Numbered from the stretch's first letter, positions 17,652 to 26,309 are shown. The stretch is DNA of 52,523 nucleotides from Spirochaetales bacterium UBA6872 (GCA_002452215.1 DKCO01000033.1:1-52523); one strand, 5' to 3'. The notes: a model not told the origin generated them from the letters alone. A program made the numbers and translations.

Positions 17652-18572
17652 TTATTTCTCCACATTGGCAGATTCCTTGATAGAAGCAATGATTCTATTA
17701 ATTATTTTAGGGAATCTTTTTTCATCAAATTTTCGGGCAAAAAGCAGATCCGACTCCATCAACTCATCAAAATCATTATCTTGAAACACATAGGGATCAC
17801 CTCTATTCCAATCAATGAATCTCATATTTGCATGCATATCTCCATCAAAAGTCTGAATAAATAATCGATTTTTGAATTCAGAGTTGTGTACCAATAATGG
17901 AAGGAATGATTCATCTGCAGATCTTGTCATCCTAAATTGCGTCGAAATCCATTCTTCTTTGCTTAAAACATATTTTGCCAACTCATCTGTTATATCAAAC
18001 CAGTTTGAACCTCTTGCCCAAACCATATTTTTGGGTATTCTATTCACTCTGAAAATCCATTGCCAAAAAATAAAAAAGTATTCCAATCCGACAAAAAAGT
18101 TATCTTTAAATGCATTCCCACTGCGATAATGTTTCGCAAATACATGGTAGTACTTTATTCGATCATAATATGGCTTATCAACAAATTTACCATCAATTTG
18201 ATATTCAACAAATTCTTTTCCATTATGCATATCAAAAAAGGCCAAAATATCAGATTGTTTTTTTATCGGCAAATCAGCCCCCGAAAGCAAATGATAGTAT
18301 TGATAAGGACCATTTGATACTGCTTTTTTCAACAGGAATAATTCAGCTTCAACTTGCGAGAAATCAGCCCAATAGATTTTGATTTCCTTAAAAACAAACA
18401 ACGAATGGTTATCAGCTCTTTTTTTTACATTACTTACATCCAATGTTGATTTTTTATCAATATGAACATAAATATCATTTCTATCATTTTCAAGTAGTTC
18501 TATGAGTTGATTAAGTTGCTCCGCATTATTATGAGCCAAAATCAAATATGCATGTCGCTTTTTGTTATCCAT
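17652..18572 (-). CDS. GT14-type beta-1,6-N-acetylglucosaminyltransferase
   Basis: A 306-residue protein of the core-2/I-branching family (GT14). It begins HAYLILAHNNAEQLNQL, continues with DIYVHIDKKS, and has the hallmark YYHLLSGADLPIK. A WARGSNWFDIT segment lies near residue 185, and FLPLLVHNSEF after it. Bacterial members add a beta-linked sugar branch to surface polysaccharides. Its ATG overlaps the stop of the upstream GT28-like gene by one base, and the downstream Gtf3-like gene follows after two bases, so this is a tight operon. Confidence 0.87.
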   Translation of the reverse strand: MDNKKRHAYLILAHNNAEQLNQLIELLENDRNDIYVHIDKKSTLDVSNVKKRADNHSLFVFKEIKIYWADFSQVEAELFLLKKAVSNGPYQYYHLLSGADLPIKKQSDILAFFDMHNGKEFVEYQIDGKFVDKPYYDRIKYYHVFAKHYRSGNAFKDNFFVGLEYFFIFWQWIFRVNRIPKNMVWARGSNWFDITDELAKYVLSKEEWISTQFRMTRSADESFLPLLVHNSEFKNRLFIQTFDGDMHANMRFIDWNRGDPYVFQDNDFDELMESDLLFARKFDEKRFPKIINRIIASIKESANVEK

Positions 18573-19711
18573 TAAGCATCCTTTTTATTTTTTGATACTC
18601 TATCAAATAGAATATCAGCAACTTTCTCTGGAGAGAACTCGATAGGTACCAAATTGAAATTGGACTCTACTTCTTCCATTTTTAATGGATTATTGATTAA
18701 ATCCAACAAAACATCAGTTGCATTTTTCTTTCCATTTGCGCAATTCCAGCCTATATTGTATTTTTCAATGTAGTCTGCGGAAGGAATAACTGTATAAACC
18801 AACTCTGTTATGATAAATGGCCTATGAGCATAAATTGCCTCAACGATAGTGTTTATTCCTGCTCTTCCTACGATAACATCTGACGCATATAAATATGTGC
18901 TCACGTCCGAAATGAACCCTCGAATATATAGCTTTACATTAGATGGCAGCTTTGATGCAATTCTATTTAGTTTTTTTGTTGTCTTTTTTGACATTCCACC
19001 TATGACTACAATTTGGACATCAGCATTTTGCTTTGCCAAATTCTTAATAACAGAAATAGACCCTATTCCCTCCCCTCCTAGATTAAGTTGTATAGTAAAG
19101 AGCTTTGGATCCAATCCAAGCTTTGTCCTAGCTTCTTCTTTGGACAAACGGACACTATCTAGAATTTCTTGTTGCAAAGGAAATGGAACAAGTTCCATAG
19201 CATCAGACTTTTGTCCCATAGCTTTTACTCTGTCAAAGCCTTCTTGTGTAGAAATAAAATATCCCGAGAGTTTGTCACATATTGATGCAACAGGAGCATT
19301 GAATACATCTGTAGCATAATAAAACACAGGTATATTCAAGTTCATATCAAAAAGCATTTCGGAAAGAATTGTTGAAGCATACGGATGCGTTGCAAATATA
19401 AAATCAATAGGTTCTTCTTCCAAATTTGATCTCAAGGCTCTTTCACAATGCTTTTTTGCAAACTTTATAGCTTTCTCCATTCCATTGGAATCAGCATCAT
19501 TATGATGGGATAGCCTCTGCTCAAACTTAGGCATCCTAAGCATTTGTCGCCACCAATGCTTATTCAATGAACCAATCCATTTTATATCTAGATAATCAAA
19601 GAATTCCTCTAGATCTACATCTATTCCTTTTTTTTCAAGTTCACAAGCAACAGCCTTTGCTGGAACAAAATGTCCTTTTCCACCATCAACATAGACACAA
19701 AGGGCTCTCAT
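18572..19711 (-). CDS. MGDG-synthase-like GT28 glycosyltransferase
   Basis: A 379-residue GT28 protein similar to monogalactosyldiacylglycerol synthase and processive diacylglycerol glucosyltransferases. The N-terminal domain shows GGKGHFVPAKAVACELEKKG and IDFIFATHPYAS. The C-terminal domain has LNLGGEGIGSIS and the donor site ASDVIVGRAGINTIVEAI. It first transfers sugar to a lipid in known relatives, so it may make a glycolipid anchor at the inner face of the membrane. It is the first gene of the three-gene minus-strand operon ending at 16594. Confidence 0.85.
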   Translation of the reverse strand: MRALCVYVDGGKGHFVPAKAVACELEKKGIDVDLEEFFDYLDIKWIGSLNKHWWRQMLRMPKFEQRLSHHNDADSNGMEKAIKFAKKHCERALRSNLEEEPIDFIFATHPYASTILSEMLFDMNLNIPVFYYATDVFNAPVASICDKLSGYFISTQEGFDRVKAMGQKSDAMELVPFPLQQEILDSVRLSKEEARTKLGLDPKLFTIQLNLGGEGIGSISVIKNLAKQNADVQIVVIGGMSKKTTKKLNRIASKLPSNVKLYIRGFISDVSTYLYASDVIVGRAGINTIVEAIYAHRPFIITELVYTVIPSADYIEKYNIGWNCANGKKNATDVLLDLINNPLKMEEVESNFNLVPIEFSPEKVADILFDRVSKNKKDA

Positions 19712-19803
19712 TAATTCCTCTCTCGATATTATTCTTTCTCTGACTAGAACATCATATAATAAAAATCTACATCTATAAATCCAATAATTGAAAAAACCTC
19801 TAT

Positions 19804-20256
19804 CCCTAGATTACACTCCACTTCATTCCTATCATTGCTTGAGGCATGAAGATGAAATCGCCTCTTTTATGATGGAAGTTCCAATAGAAGCCAAAGTTGA
19901 TTGCTGCTTGCAATTGGATATTGTCGTTTATATCACACATAGCTTCGCTTTTTATGTCGAATCTATGTTCAGGTACGCCTTGCCATGAATAGATCTTCTT
20001 TTTGATATATGGATGCTCATAGCTTATTTCACCATGCACATAGTAAGAAAAGAGACGCATATCAGAGATGTTATCTGTATACATCAAGAACCCGAGGTTT
20101 GCAATAATCCTGGGCCTATTCAACACATTGAAATCGAATCGATGGATTAGTCTTAGCACTTGATCTCCAGAAAATCGACTTTTTTCGATTTTTCCATTAT
20201 TATCTTGCGCATCGAAATGCGTAAAATCCATTGTGTATGTAAAAGGATTGCTTTAG
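19804..20256 (-). pseudogene. truncated, internally deleted copy of the Wzi-like outer-membrane gene
   Basis: This segment matches the intact gene at 21355-23007 with about 18 mismatches in 450 bases by eye. It keeps codons for the middle (from MDFTHFD) up to MRLF and jumps in frame to SYYVHG, losing about 177 residues. It then runs to the normal C-terminus MKWSVI. The signal peptide and first 250 residues are absent, so it cannot be exported as an intact barrel. A 141-codon frame (19806-20231) remains open. The deletion ends share a short GTAAGA/GTAAAGA similarity, typical of microhomology-driven loss. Homology stops abruptly at about 20256. Confidence 0.88.
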
Positions 20257-20365
20257 CAATAAATGATAGAAAAAGGAAAGAAGTGAAGACCTAAATGGAA
20301 AAAGCCGGATATATTACGAATAATGCATTTTGAAAGGCACTAAAATGTGAAAGACTGTTAAAAAA

Positions 20366-20394
20366 TTGACAAAAGAAGCAACATCACTTAAATT
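20366..20394 (+). promoter_or_regulatory. sigma70-type promoter of the structured RNA/DUF3800 module
   Basis: TTGACA at 20366-20371 and TAAATT at 20389-20394 are separated by exactly 17 bases. The predicted transcription start is near 20401, just before the hairpin-rich region. This is one of the clearest promoters in the window. Confidence 0.75.
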
Positions 20395-20400
20395 AATGAT

Positions 20401-20515
20401 ACAGGTTGGTAGTTCAACACTGTTCACCAGTGGTCACCGAGCATTGCGCTTAAGCGTACTTGGTTCAGTACGTCGCCCACAGGGAGCCTCCCTTGGGTTG
20501 GGAGGTTTTTCTTTT
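20401..20515 (+). ncRNA. structured RNA upstream of DUF3800 gene
   Basis: A hairpin-rich leader. CACTG/CAGTG pairs at 20418-20432. CGCTTAAGCG is a palindrome at 20447-20456. CGTACT/AGTACG pairs at 20455-20472, extendable by GCG (20446-20448) with CGC (20474-20476). The last stem, CCTCCC/GGGAGG at 20487-20505, is followed by T5-C-T5. It ends 32 bases before the DUF3800 start codon. Comparative work has described several families of conserved RNAs (the DUF3800-I to -XI motifs) in exactly this position, and this is a good candidate member. I cannot say which one. It may act as a cis-regulator, or be a separate RNA partner of the protein. Confidence 0.65.
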
Positions 20516-20516
20516 T
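20487..20516 (+). terminator. rho-independent terminator or attenuator before DUF3800 gene
   Basis: A GC-rich six-pair stem (CCTCCC/GGGAGG, loop TTGGGTT) is followed by two T runs. It ends the structured RNA, so either the RNA is a separate transcript or read-through into the DUF3800 gene is controlled here. Confidence 0.7.
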
Positions 20517-20546
20517 CAATGCCAATACATATTTCAAGAGGTTCAT

Positions 20547-21242
20547 ATGACGCTATTTATTCGCTCTGACGAATCCGGCTCTTTCGATTATATTCACAAT
20601 GATTATTTTGTATTTGCTGGTCTGATCTTCACAGATAGACAGCAAATGGAGTTGACAGCAAGACAGTTTATATCTCTTGAGAAAAAATTAAGAAGCAAGA
20701 ATTGTTATAAGAACTTACCAGAACTAAAAGCTGCATTTTTAGAGCACAAAGACAGAAGAACACTTTTCGCAATAACGCAAGATTGCATGAGATTTGCAAC
20801 CATAATCAGATTGAAGAAATTGGATTGTCAAAAAGTCTTTGCTGACAAGAAAACGAAGCAGAGGTACATGGATTATGCTTTTAAGTTAGGACTGAAGAAT
20901 GCAATAAACAACCTAATTAATCGTGGCTCGATACTCTTTGAAGAAGCTACAGATATAGACATAATCATGGATGAAAGAACCACAGCAACCAATGGGAAGT
21001 ACGATTTGGGAGAAAGCATCTTAAAAGAACTAAAAGGCGAAATACATAGCAGTGTAACAATGAGAACTTTTGCACCTACATTGCCTAATACAGAAAGAGT
21101 TACTGTAAGTTATGGGCATTCAGACTCTAACCCATTACTTCGGGCAGCAGACATCATTGCGAACAGAGTAAGGTTTGAATGCAAATATGGTAGTTTAAAT
21201 AACATCTGGACAGAGTCAATGTTTATTAAGATGCTACCATAG
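20547..21242 (+). CDS. DUF3800-domain protein
   Basis: A 231-residue DUF3800 protein. The N-terminal hallmark is IRSDESGSFDY, close to the usual YIDESG. The C-terminal hallmark is SHSDSNPLLRAADIIANRV, with conserved acidic residues in both, compatible with a metal-dependent nuclease-like fold. The function is not established. ATG 20547 is preceded by AAGAGG and begins exactly at the domain; longer frames run back into the terminator. The gene sits with its own promoter and structured RNA, between a truncated and an intact copy of an outer-membrane protein gene. It looks like a compact mobile or selfish unit. Confidence 0.85.
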   Translation: MTLFIRSDESGSFDYIHNDYFVFAGLIFTDRQQMELTARQFISLEKKLRSKNCYKNLPELKAAFLEHKDRRTLFAITQDCMRFATIIRLKKLDCQKVFADKKTKQRYMDYAFKLGLKNAINNLINRGSILFEEATDIDIIMDERTTATNGKYDLGESILKELKGEIHSSVTMRTFAPTLPNTERVTVSYGHSDSNPLLRAADIIANRVRFECKYGSLNNIWTESMFIKMLP

Positions 21243-21264
21243 AAGGGTTATACCTACCTGCCTG

Positions 21265-21298
21265 TTAGTATGTAGATGCAACAATCTACCAAGACTAA
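21265..21298 (+). other. stem-loop downstream of DUF3800 gene
   Basis: GTAGAT/ATCTAC pair around GCAACA, and an outer TTAGT/ACTAA pair extends the stem. It begins 22 bases after the DUF3800 stop. No T tract follows directly, so it could be an RNA end structure or part of the module boundary. Confidence 0.45.
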
Positions 21299-21354
21299 TG
21301 CTCAAAATAAAATTCTTTTCTGGCAAACTGAAGATATTTCTCATTACCAATGCC

Positions 21355-23007
21355 CTAGATTACACTCCACTTCATACCTATCATTGCTTGAGGCATGAAT
21401 ATGAAATCGCCTCTTTTATGATGGAAGTTCCAATAGAAGCCAAAGTTGATTGCTGCTTGCAATTGGATATTGTCGTTTATATCCCACATAGCTTCGCTTT
21501 TTATGTCGAATCTATGTTCAGGTATGCCTTGCCATGAATAGATCTTCTTCTTGATATATGGATGCTCATAGCTTATTTCTCCATGCACATAGTAAGAGAT
21601 TAATGAATCAACAGAGAGATTATAATCATACAAATCGACATTAGTGCCAAAGATAATTCCAAGTGCGTTGGGTCCGAACTTATGCCCACTCCACTCGATA
21701 TCACCACCAGTGTCACGCCTAAAATAGCCTAGAGCGAAGTCGTAGTTGCAGTTTTTATTACCATCGCTGTCATTCTTTGTGTTCAGATAAAGATTCGGAG
21801 CTGTGTATACGCCTTCTAAATAGTAGTCGATATCACCGGCTTTGATTGCATCCAGGTAGCTGATATTGAACATCAGGCCAAACGCATCTGGAACATCATT
21901 CTCTTCCCAGAACATTTTCCATTGATCCACAACAAGTTGCATAGTAGTCTTCAAAGATGGGATGATCATCCACTCGATTTCGGCTGACATTATATTATTT
22001 GCTTCATCTCCTGGCGTTATCACCTCACCTTCTCTGAAATTGTACCAATTATGAACAAGGAACAAAGGAGTAAAGAGACGCATATCAGAGATGTTGTCTG
22101 TATACATCAAGAACCCGAGGTTTGCAATAATCCTGACCCTATTCAACACATTGAAATCGAATCGATGGATCAGTCTTAGCACTTGGTCGCCTGAAAATCG
22201 GCTTTTTCCGATTTGTCCATTATTATCTTGCGAATCGAAATGCGTAAAATCCATTGTATATGTAAAAGGGTTGCTTGATGCTGTGAACTTTGCAATCTCT
22301 TGAAAGCGCCAATTGTCGCCTACAACCATATTCCCACTGTAGCCCGAACCCATCCTATGGTGGCTTCTTCCAATGACTATAGAGAAGAAATCATTCCCTA
22401 TTGCACCTCTTGCAAGAGATGGGACCTCTCCAAAGAGCTGTATCGGATTATCTGTAGAGACAACATTCCACTCCCCATCTTGTGCTCTATTTGATGCTAT
22501 GAAATCAAAGGATGTGTAAGGTATCCCTTCACGCCCTTTAATCACACTATTGTTGATTGCTTCCAGGGATGCCTCGAGAAAAAGATTAGAGCCAAAGGAA
22601 AAAGAGGCAGATCCATAGCCTGCGGGTTCTCTATTTTCGAAAGGAATAAAATAATCTTTTGGCTTGATTGTTTCTTGATCTCTTGTCAGATAGACTTGAG
22701 GCGCAAAAAATAGCTCATATTCGGAAGAGAATGTATCATTTAATGCTGAAAACTTCTCTTTCAGGCGATCATATTCATGTTTGTAGTAGCCATCTAATAG
22801 AGATGGATCAACGCGATCAAGTACTATTGCAAGTTCAGAACTAGTAACTGGAGTCGATGATGACGGTCCGATTACTCCTGAAAATCTTGCAATCTTGTCA
22901 ACCATTACATAGTCTTTGTCATCATAGTCATATAAGTGCATATTTGATGCAAAAACAGAGACCAAAGACAAAGACATCAATAGAATAATAACCGTCTTTC
23001 TAATCAT
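21355..23007 (-). CDS. outer-membrane beta-barrel protein, Wzi-like
   Basis: A 550-residue exported protein. It has a signal peptide at residues 1-21 (lysine, long hydrophobic core, VSVFAS cleavage region) and no further membrane helix. It has many alternating short strands and an aromatic C-terminus, as expected for a barrel. The segment GRSHHRMGSGYSGNMVVGDN, followed by WRF and later SNPFTYTMDFTHF, resembles the capsule-assembly Wzi family, which binds surface polysaccharide at the cell surface. That match is moderate. A run of nine Gs sits four bases before the ATG, in place of a normal ribosome binding site. It follows the D-aminoacylase stop by 21 bases. It has a 96%-identical, truncated relic at 19804-20256. 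Confidence 0.72.
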   Translation of the reverse strand: MIRKTVIILLMSLSLVSVFASNMHLYDYDDKDYVMVDKIARFSGVIGPSSSTPVTSSELAIVLDRVDPSLLDGYYKHEYDRLKEKFSALNDTFSSEYELFFAPQVYLTRDQETIKPKDYFIPFENREPAGYGSASFSFGSNLFLEASLEAINNSVIKGREGIPYTSFDFIASNRAQDGEWNVVSTDNPIQLFGEVPSLARGAIGNDFFSIVIGRSHHRMGSGYSGNMVVGDNWRFQEIAKFTASSNPFTYTMDFTHFDSQDNNGQIGKSRFSGDQVLRLIHRFDFNVLNRVRIIANLGFLMYTDNISDMRLFTPLFLVHNWYNFREGEVITPGDEANNIMSAEIEWMIIPSLKTTMQLVVDQWKMFWEENDVPDAFGLMFNISYLDAIKAGDIDYYLEGVYTAPNLYLNTKNDSDGNKNCNYDFALGYFRRDTGGDIEWSGHKFGPNALGIIFGTNVDLYDYNLSVDSLISYYVHGEISYEHPYIKKKIYSWQGIPEHRFDIKSEAMWDINDNIQLQAAINFGFYWNFHHKRGDFIFMPQAMIGMKWSVI

Positions 23008-23011
23008 TTTA

Positions 23012-23020
23012 CCCCCCCCC
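23012..23020 (-). repeat. G9 tract in the ribosome binding site of the Wzi-like gene
   Basis: Nine Gs (Cs on the plus strand) end four bases before the ATG at 23007. No other Shine-Dalgarno sequence is present, so the tract itself probably pairs with 16S rRNA or sets the spacing. Length change by slippage would change translation of the outer-membrane protein. Confidence 0.85.
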
Positions 23021-23028
23021 TAAAAAGG

Positions 23029-24573
23029 TCAAAGGACCTTTCCTCCTCTTTTTCCTGTAAACTTACCTTCAGAAATTGCTGGCTCTCCGTTTACAAAAAC
23101 ATACTCAATTCCGCTGTTTGTATTGTCTTCATTTACTTTAAGTTTATCCAAATCAAATATAGTGATATCTGCAGGATAGCCTTCTTTTATAATACCTCGC
23201 CTGATGTTAAGCCTTGATGCTGGCTCTCCTGTCATTTTTTTGATTCCTTCCTCAAGAGAAAGAACCTTCTCGTCTCTAACATAGTGTGCTAAGAACTCTA
23301 TTGCACAGTGATATGAACGTGGATGTGGAAGCGGAGATGAGTAAAGGCTATCAGAGCCGAAACACATCAAGCTGTGGCTCATGATCTTCTTCAAATTCTC
23401 ATCTGTCGTAGTTATATCTTCCATGACAGCAAGTCCAGTCTCCTCCGACAAGACTGTAAAAAGTGCATCCAAAGGATCTTTTGATAGCATTTTTCCAATC
23501 TCTGATAGGCTTTTTCCATTCATCTCTGGATGAGTTTCAAGAAAGAGTGCTTTTATATTATCAGGTCCAACCATCTCATATATGCTATCCCAGCCATTCG
23601 GGTTCAGAATCTCACGTCTCAAATCATCCCGCTCATTTTCCAATGAAAGAGCAAGCCTCTGCTCATAACGTGAAAAAGCAAGGATAGAAGGAGGCAGAAG
23701 AGAATATAGGCTTGTTGAGCCAAATGTATATGGATATTGATCGAATTTGACATCAACGCCTTTTTCTCTATACTCGTCAATCATGGAAAGAAGAGTATCG
23801 ACTTTATCCTGGTTCTTCACGCCTATTGCCTTCAGATGCGATACTTCCAACCGAACACCAGTGTCAAGTGCAAGATCCAACACCTCTTTAAGTGATTTGA
23901 CAACATCATCACCTTCGCATCTATGATGAACAGAAAAGATCTTATCATGTTTTTTTACGCACTTCAAAAGAGCAACAAGCTCAGATCTATTTGCATATAT
24001 GCATGGTGAATAGTATAGCCCAGATGAAAAACCATAAGCTCCTTCAGTTAATGCTTGATCCAAATATGAACACATTTTATTTATTTCATCATCGCTTGCT
24101 TCCCTTCCAGGATCATCTCCCATAGCAGCTACGCGAAGTGCGCTATGAGAGACAAGATAGATCTGGTTTGAGCCAATGCCACCATTTTCAACATATGAGC
24201 GCCATGATGGATAATCAGACCAAGCCCAATCAGGATAATCGCCAAGAACATCTCCAACTAAGCTTTTCAGATATGGGTTGTTATATGGGAATGTACCTAT
24301 TCCACAATTTCCTGTCACATCAGTTGTTATTCCTTGTCCTATGCGAGCCTTTGCATCCCTATCTCTCAAGACCTCAAAATCCGTATGGCAATGCATATCG
24401 ATAAAGCCTGGAGAAAGGATTTTTCCTTCGCAATCTATCACATTCTTTGCTCTTGATATCGTCTGATTTGTAACAAGGGCAATTGTGCCAGCAAACAAAG
24501 CAACATTGGATTTATATCTATTTTGACCTGTTCCATCAATCACTGTTGCATTTTTGAATATATAGTCATACAT
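23029..24573 (-). CDS. N-acyl-D-amino-acid deacylase
   Basis: A 514-residue amidohydrolase-superfamily enzyme of the D-aminoacylase type, which hydrolyses N-acyl-D-amino acids (or related D-peptide fragments) in the cytoplasm. It shows the amidohydrolase entry IDMHCHTDF, the family motif TTDVTGNCGIGTFP, the metal or substrate histidines in FSVHHRCEGD and LEVSHLKAIG, and the late GSDSLYSSPLPHPRSY. The C-terminal small domain ends with EGYPADITIFD. ATG 24573 has GGAG nine bases upstream and overlaps the stop of the upstream HTH/Fic-like gene by eight bases, so the pair is coupled. It precedes the outer-membrane protein gene by 21 bases. Confidence 0.88.
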   Translation of the reverse strand: MYDYIFKNATVIDGTGQNRYKSNVALFAGTIALVTNQTISRAKNVIDCEGKILSPGFIDMHCHTDFEVLRDRDAKARIGQGITTDVTGNCGIGTFPYNNPYLKSLVGDVLGDYPDWAWSDYPSWRSYVENGGIGSNQIYLVSHSALRVAAMGDDPGREASDDEINKMCSYLDQALTEGAYGFSSGLYYSPCIYANRSELVALLKCVKKHDKIFSVHHRCEGDDVVKSLKEVLDLALDTGVRLEVSHLKAIGVKNQDKVDTLLSMIDEYREKGVDVKFDQYPYTFGSTSLYSLLPPSILAFSRYEQRLALSLENERDDLRREILNPNGWDSIYEMVGPDNIKALFLETHPEMNGKSLSEIGKMLSKDPLDALFTVLSEETGLAVMEDITTTDENLKKIMSHSLMCFGSDSLYSSPLPHPRSYHCAIEFLAHYVRDEKVLSLEEGIKKMTGEPASRLNIRRGIIKEGYPADITIFDLDKLKVNEDNTNSGIEYVFVNGEPAISEGKFTGKRGGKVL

Positions 24574-25477
24574 TTGAAAGCTCTCCATAAGATGCATTTA
24601 CAGCTCTCTCTATAAAATGAGTAAAGTCACAAAAATTGCCTCTTTTCAAAGCAAGTGAGAAAAGTGCTCTCGACTCTTGCCAATCATCGTTATCGAAAAG
24701 AGGAGGAAGAAGTCCTGACCTAAATAGCTCGCCGGCCATGATCAGGTAAGAAAAGAGATCCATATACTTAGAATAAGGTTCTATCCTCATCAACTCACCA
24801 TATAGAAGAACAGCTGAGATCAATCCATTGAGATTTTTCCATGAATTCTCGTACTGTGAAAAAAGTGTCTCCATTTGTACAGCAACCTTCACTTTTTCTT
24901 TTCCTCTTATAGCATAACGTGTAAATCCATCACGATAGCGACTTGAGCCAATATCATCAATGCCTTGCATAAGACGCACATAAGTCTCTTTGATATCTCT
25001 TTCAAACCATCTATCTTTCTTATCTATCAAGGAAAGGAAGATTGACCTGAAGTTAAGTACTATTAAATGGTCCTCCAATGTAAGAGAGGGAATCAATTGC
25101 CCAGAATATATACTCTTGATGTTTTCCAAGTTTATCTCTGATTCTTCTCGTCTTAAAAAAATCGATAATACTTTTGCGATAAATGATTCCAATTTAGGAT
25201 TAGTTTTCAATTCATCATTTATAGGACATATGGTCTTTAAGTATTCAAGCCTAGAAACATCGACAGACCCTGGACGAATATCAAGATTCTTGAAACGCCT
25301 AAGGACTCTTCCGTCTCTTGGTTTAGGCGCGTTTTCTGGAATAGTCCAAGACCATCCAAGCTTTACAGCGCCATCCACTCGCCCCTCATTGCAAAGTATC
25401 CTTATCCTTCTATCTGTGATTCCCCATTTTCTTGAGGCCTCTTTCACATCCATGTAGTTCATACTCTGATTATCCAT
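24566..25477 (-). CDS. HTH protein with degenerate Fic-like domain
   Basis: A 303-residue protein. The first 55 residues are an excisionase/MerR-like helix-turn-helix (DVKEASRKWGITDRRIRILC) with the wing GAVKLGWSWTIPENA, as found at the front of some Fic proteins. The rest has Fic-like landmarks: YVRLMQGIDDIGSSRYRDG, a flap-side segment, and ELFRSGLLPP. The catalytic loop HPFxDGNGR is missing; IEPYSKYMDLFSY stands in its place, so AMP transfer is unlikely. It overlaps the D-aminoacylase gene by eight bases and may act as its regulator. ATG 25477 is chosen to begin just before the HTH, but its ribosome binding site is weak. Confidence 0.7.
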   Translation of the reverse strand: MDNQSMNYMDVKEASRKWGITDRRIRILCNEGRVDGAVKLGWSWTIPENAPKPRDGRVLRRFKNLDIRPGSVDVSRLEYLKTICPINDELKTNPKLESFIAKVLSIFLRREESEINLENIKSIYSGQLIPSLTLEDHLIVLNFRSIFLSLIDKKDRWFERDIKETYVRLMQGIDDIGSSRYRDGFTRYAIRGKEKVKVAVQMETLFSQYENSWKNLNGLISAVLLYGELMRIEPYSKYMDLFSYLIMAGELFRSGLLPPLFDNDDWQESRALFSLALKRGNFCDFTHFIERAVNASYGELSNV

Positions 25478-25547
25478 TCTCTTTGGATTGTTAGCAATAT
25501 CACTCGGAATAAAATAAATGAAATACAATGCTTTTCATTCCAATTTT

Positions 25548-25853
25548 CTATTCATATTGTCTCAGTCTCGAATTTTGTTGTGGCCAATATCTTTTTAGGT
25601 AGTATTCATAAACTCTTAAGTCAAAGAGGTCGATTGTCAGAATTCCATTCTCCGTACATCTAGGCTTAATCTTATCCCTTGTAATCACAATCTTTCTGAA
25701 TGAGTCTATAGAGACTTGAACTTCTGTTCTAGCTTTTCTTCTGTATGGTGCCATCAAGGATTCTACAGTTTAGACATCAACAAGATATCACCTTGTCTTG
25801 AGTTTATTTCAGATGATGTTCTTCATGAAAGGGTACATAATACCACTTGAAGT
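25548..25853 (-). pseudogene. decayed 3' fragment of a DUF4143 ATPase gene
   Basis: The region from 25622 matches the 3' end of the intact ATPase gene at 26958-28214. SFRKIVITRDKIKP is identical in both, followed by TENGIL in both. A roughly 90-base deletion lies between TEVQVS and the upstream part, and homology continues out of frame to about 25853. Only 69 codons are open. By eye it is more diverged (about 80-85% at DNA level) than the other two gene-end duplicates in this window. Neither the Walker motifs nor a normal start is present. Confidence 0.8.
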
Positions 25854-25871
25854 GACAGCCTTTACGAACAG

Positions 25872-26309
25872 TCAATCAGCTTGATCTTCCCTTGTTTCGG
25901 TCAGCAACTGTATGAACTCTGCTGGTGCATATACTGGGATTGGTGCTTTGCTATAGTCCTTTGTATTTCGCGTCACGATGCAATGAATACCGGAGCGCAT
26001 CGCCGTTTCAACCATTACAGCATCCTCAAAATCTGAAATCTCTGCCGAGATTGCCTTGCGGATATCCAGCGTTGTGGTATCCAGCAGGCCAAACAATAGA
26101 TAAAGCTTTGTCAAAATATCGCGGCTCACTTTGTCGCTGTGTGTCTGCCGATGTGTCAGATAATAAATATCCGTGATTGCTTTCGACGTCAGAAAACCTT
26201 CAAACTGCTGGTTGGCGCAGAGCATGAAAATCGACTTCGCATCCTTGCAAAATGGTTCCCGACTTTGCAATGCATCTACGATGACGCATGTATCTATGAC
26301 AGCCCTCAT
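25872..26309 (-). CDS. PIN-domain toxin (VapC-like)
   Basis: A 145-residue PIN-domain ribonuclease. It has the N-terminal AVIDTCVIVDAL with the first acidic residue, a central ITDIYYLTHR, DFEDAVMVETA with further acidic residues, and the last HCIVTRNTKDYSKAPI. Together these form the metal site of the fold. The length is normal for the VapC-like branch (PIN_3). It overlaps the antitoxin by four bases, which is typical of a toxin-antitoxin operon. The base composition is somewhat more GC-rich than the flanking DNA, in keeping with recent arrival. It lies between an intact and a broken copy of an ATPase gene end. Confidence 0.86.
   Translation of the reverse strand: MRAVIDTCVIVDALQSREPFCKDAKSIFMLCANQQFEGFLTSKAITDIYYLTHRQTHSDKVSRDILTKLYLLFGLLDTTTLDIRKAISAEISDFEDAVMVETAMRSGIHCIVTRNTKDYSKAPIPVYAPAEFIQLLTETREDQAD

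Noticed and set aside
19788..21537. Two very similar plus-strand frames at 19788-19988 and 21298-21537
   Set aside because: They are antisense shadows of the duplicated C-terminal part of the outer-membrane protein gene, not a gene pair.
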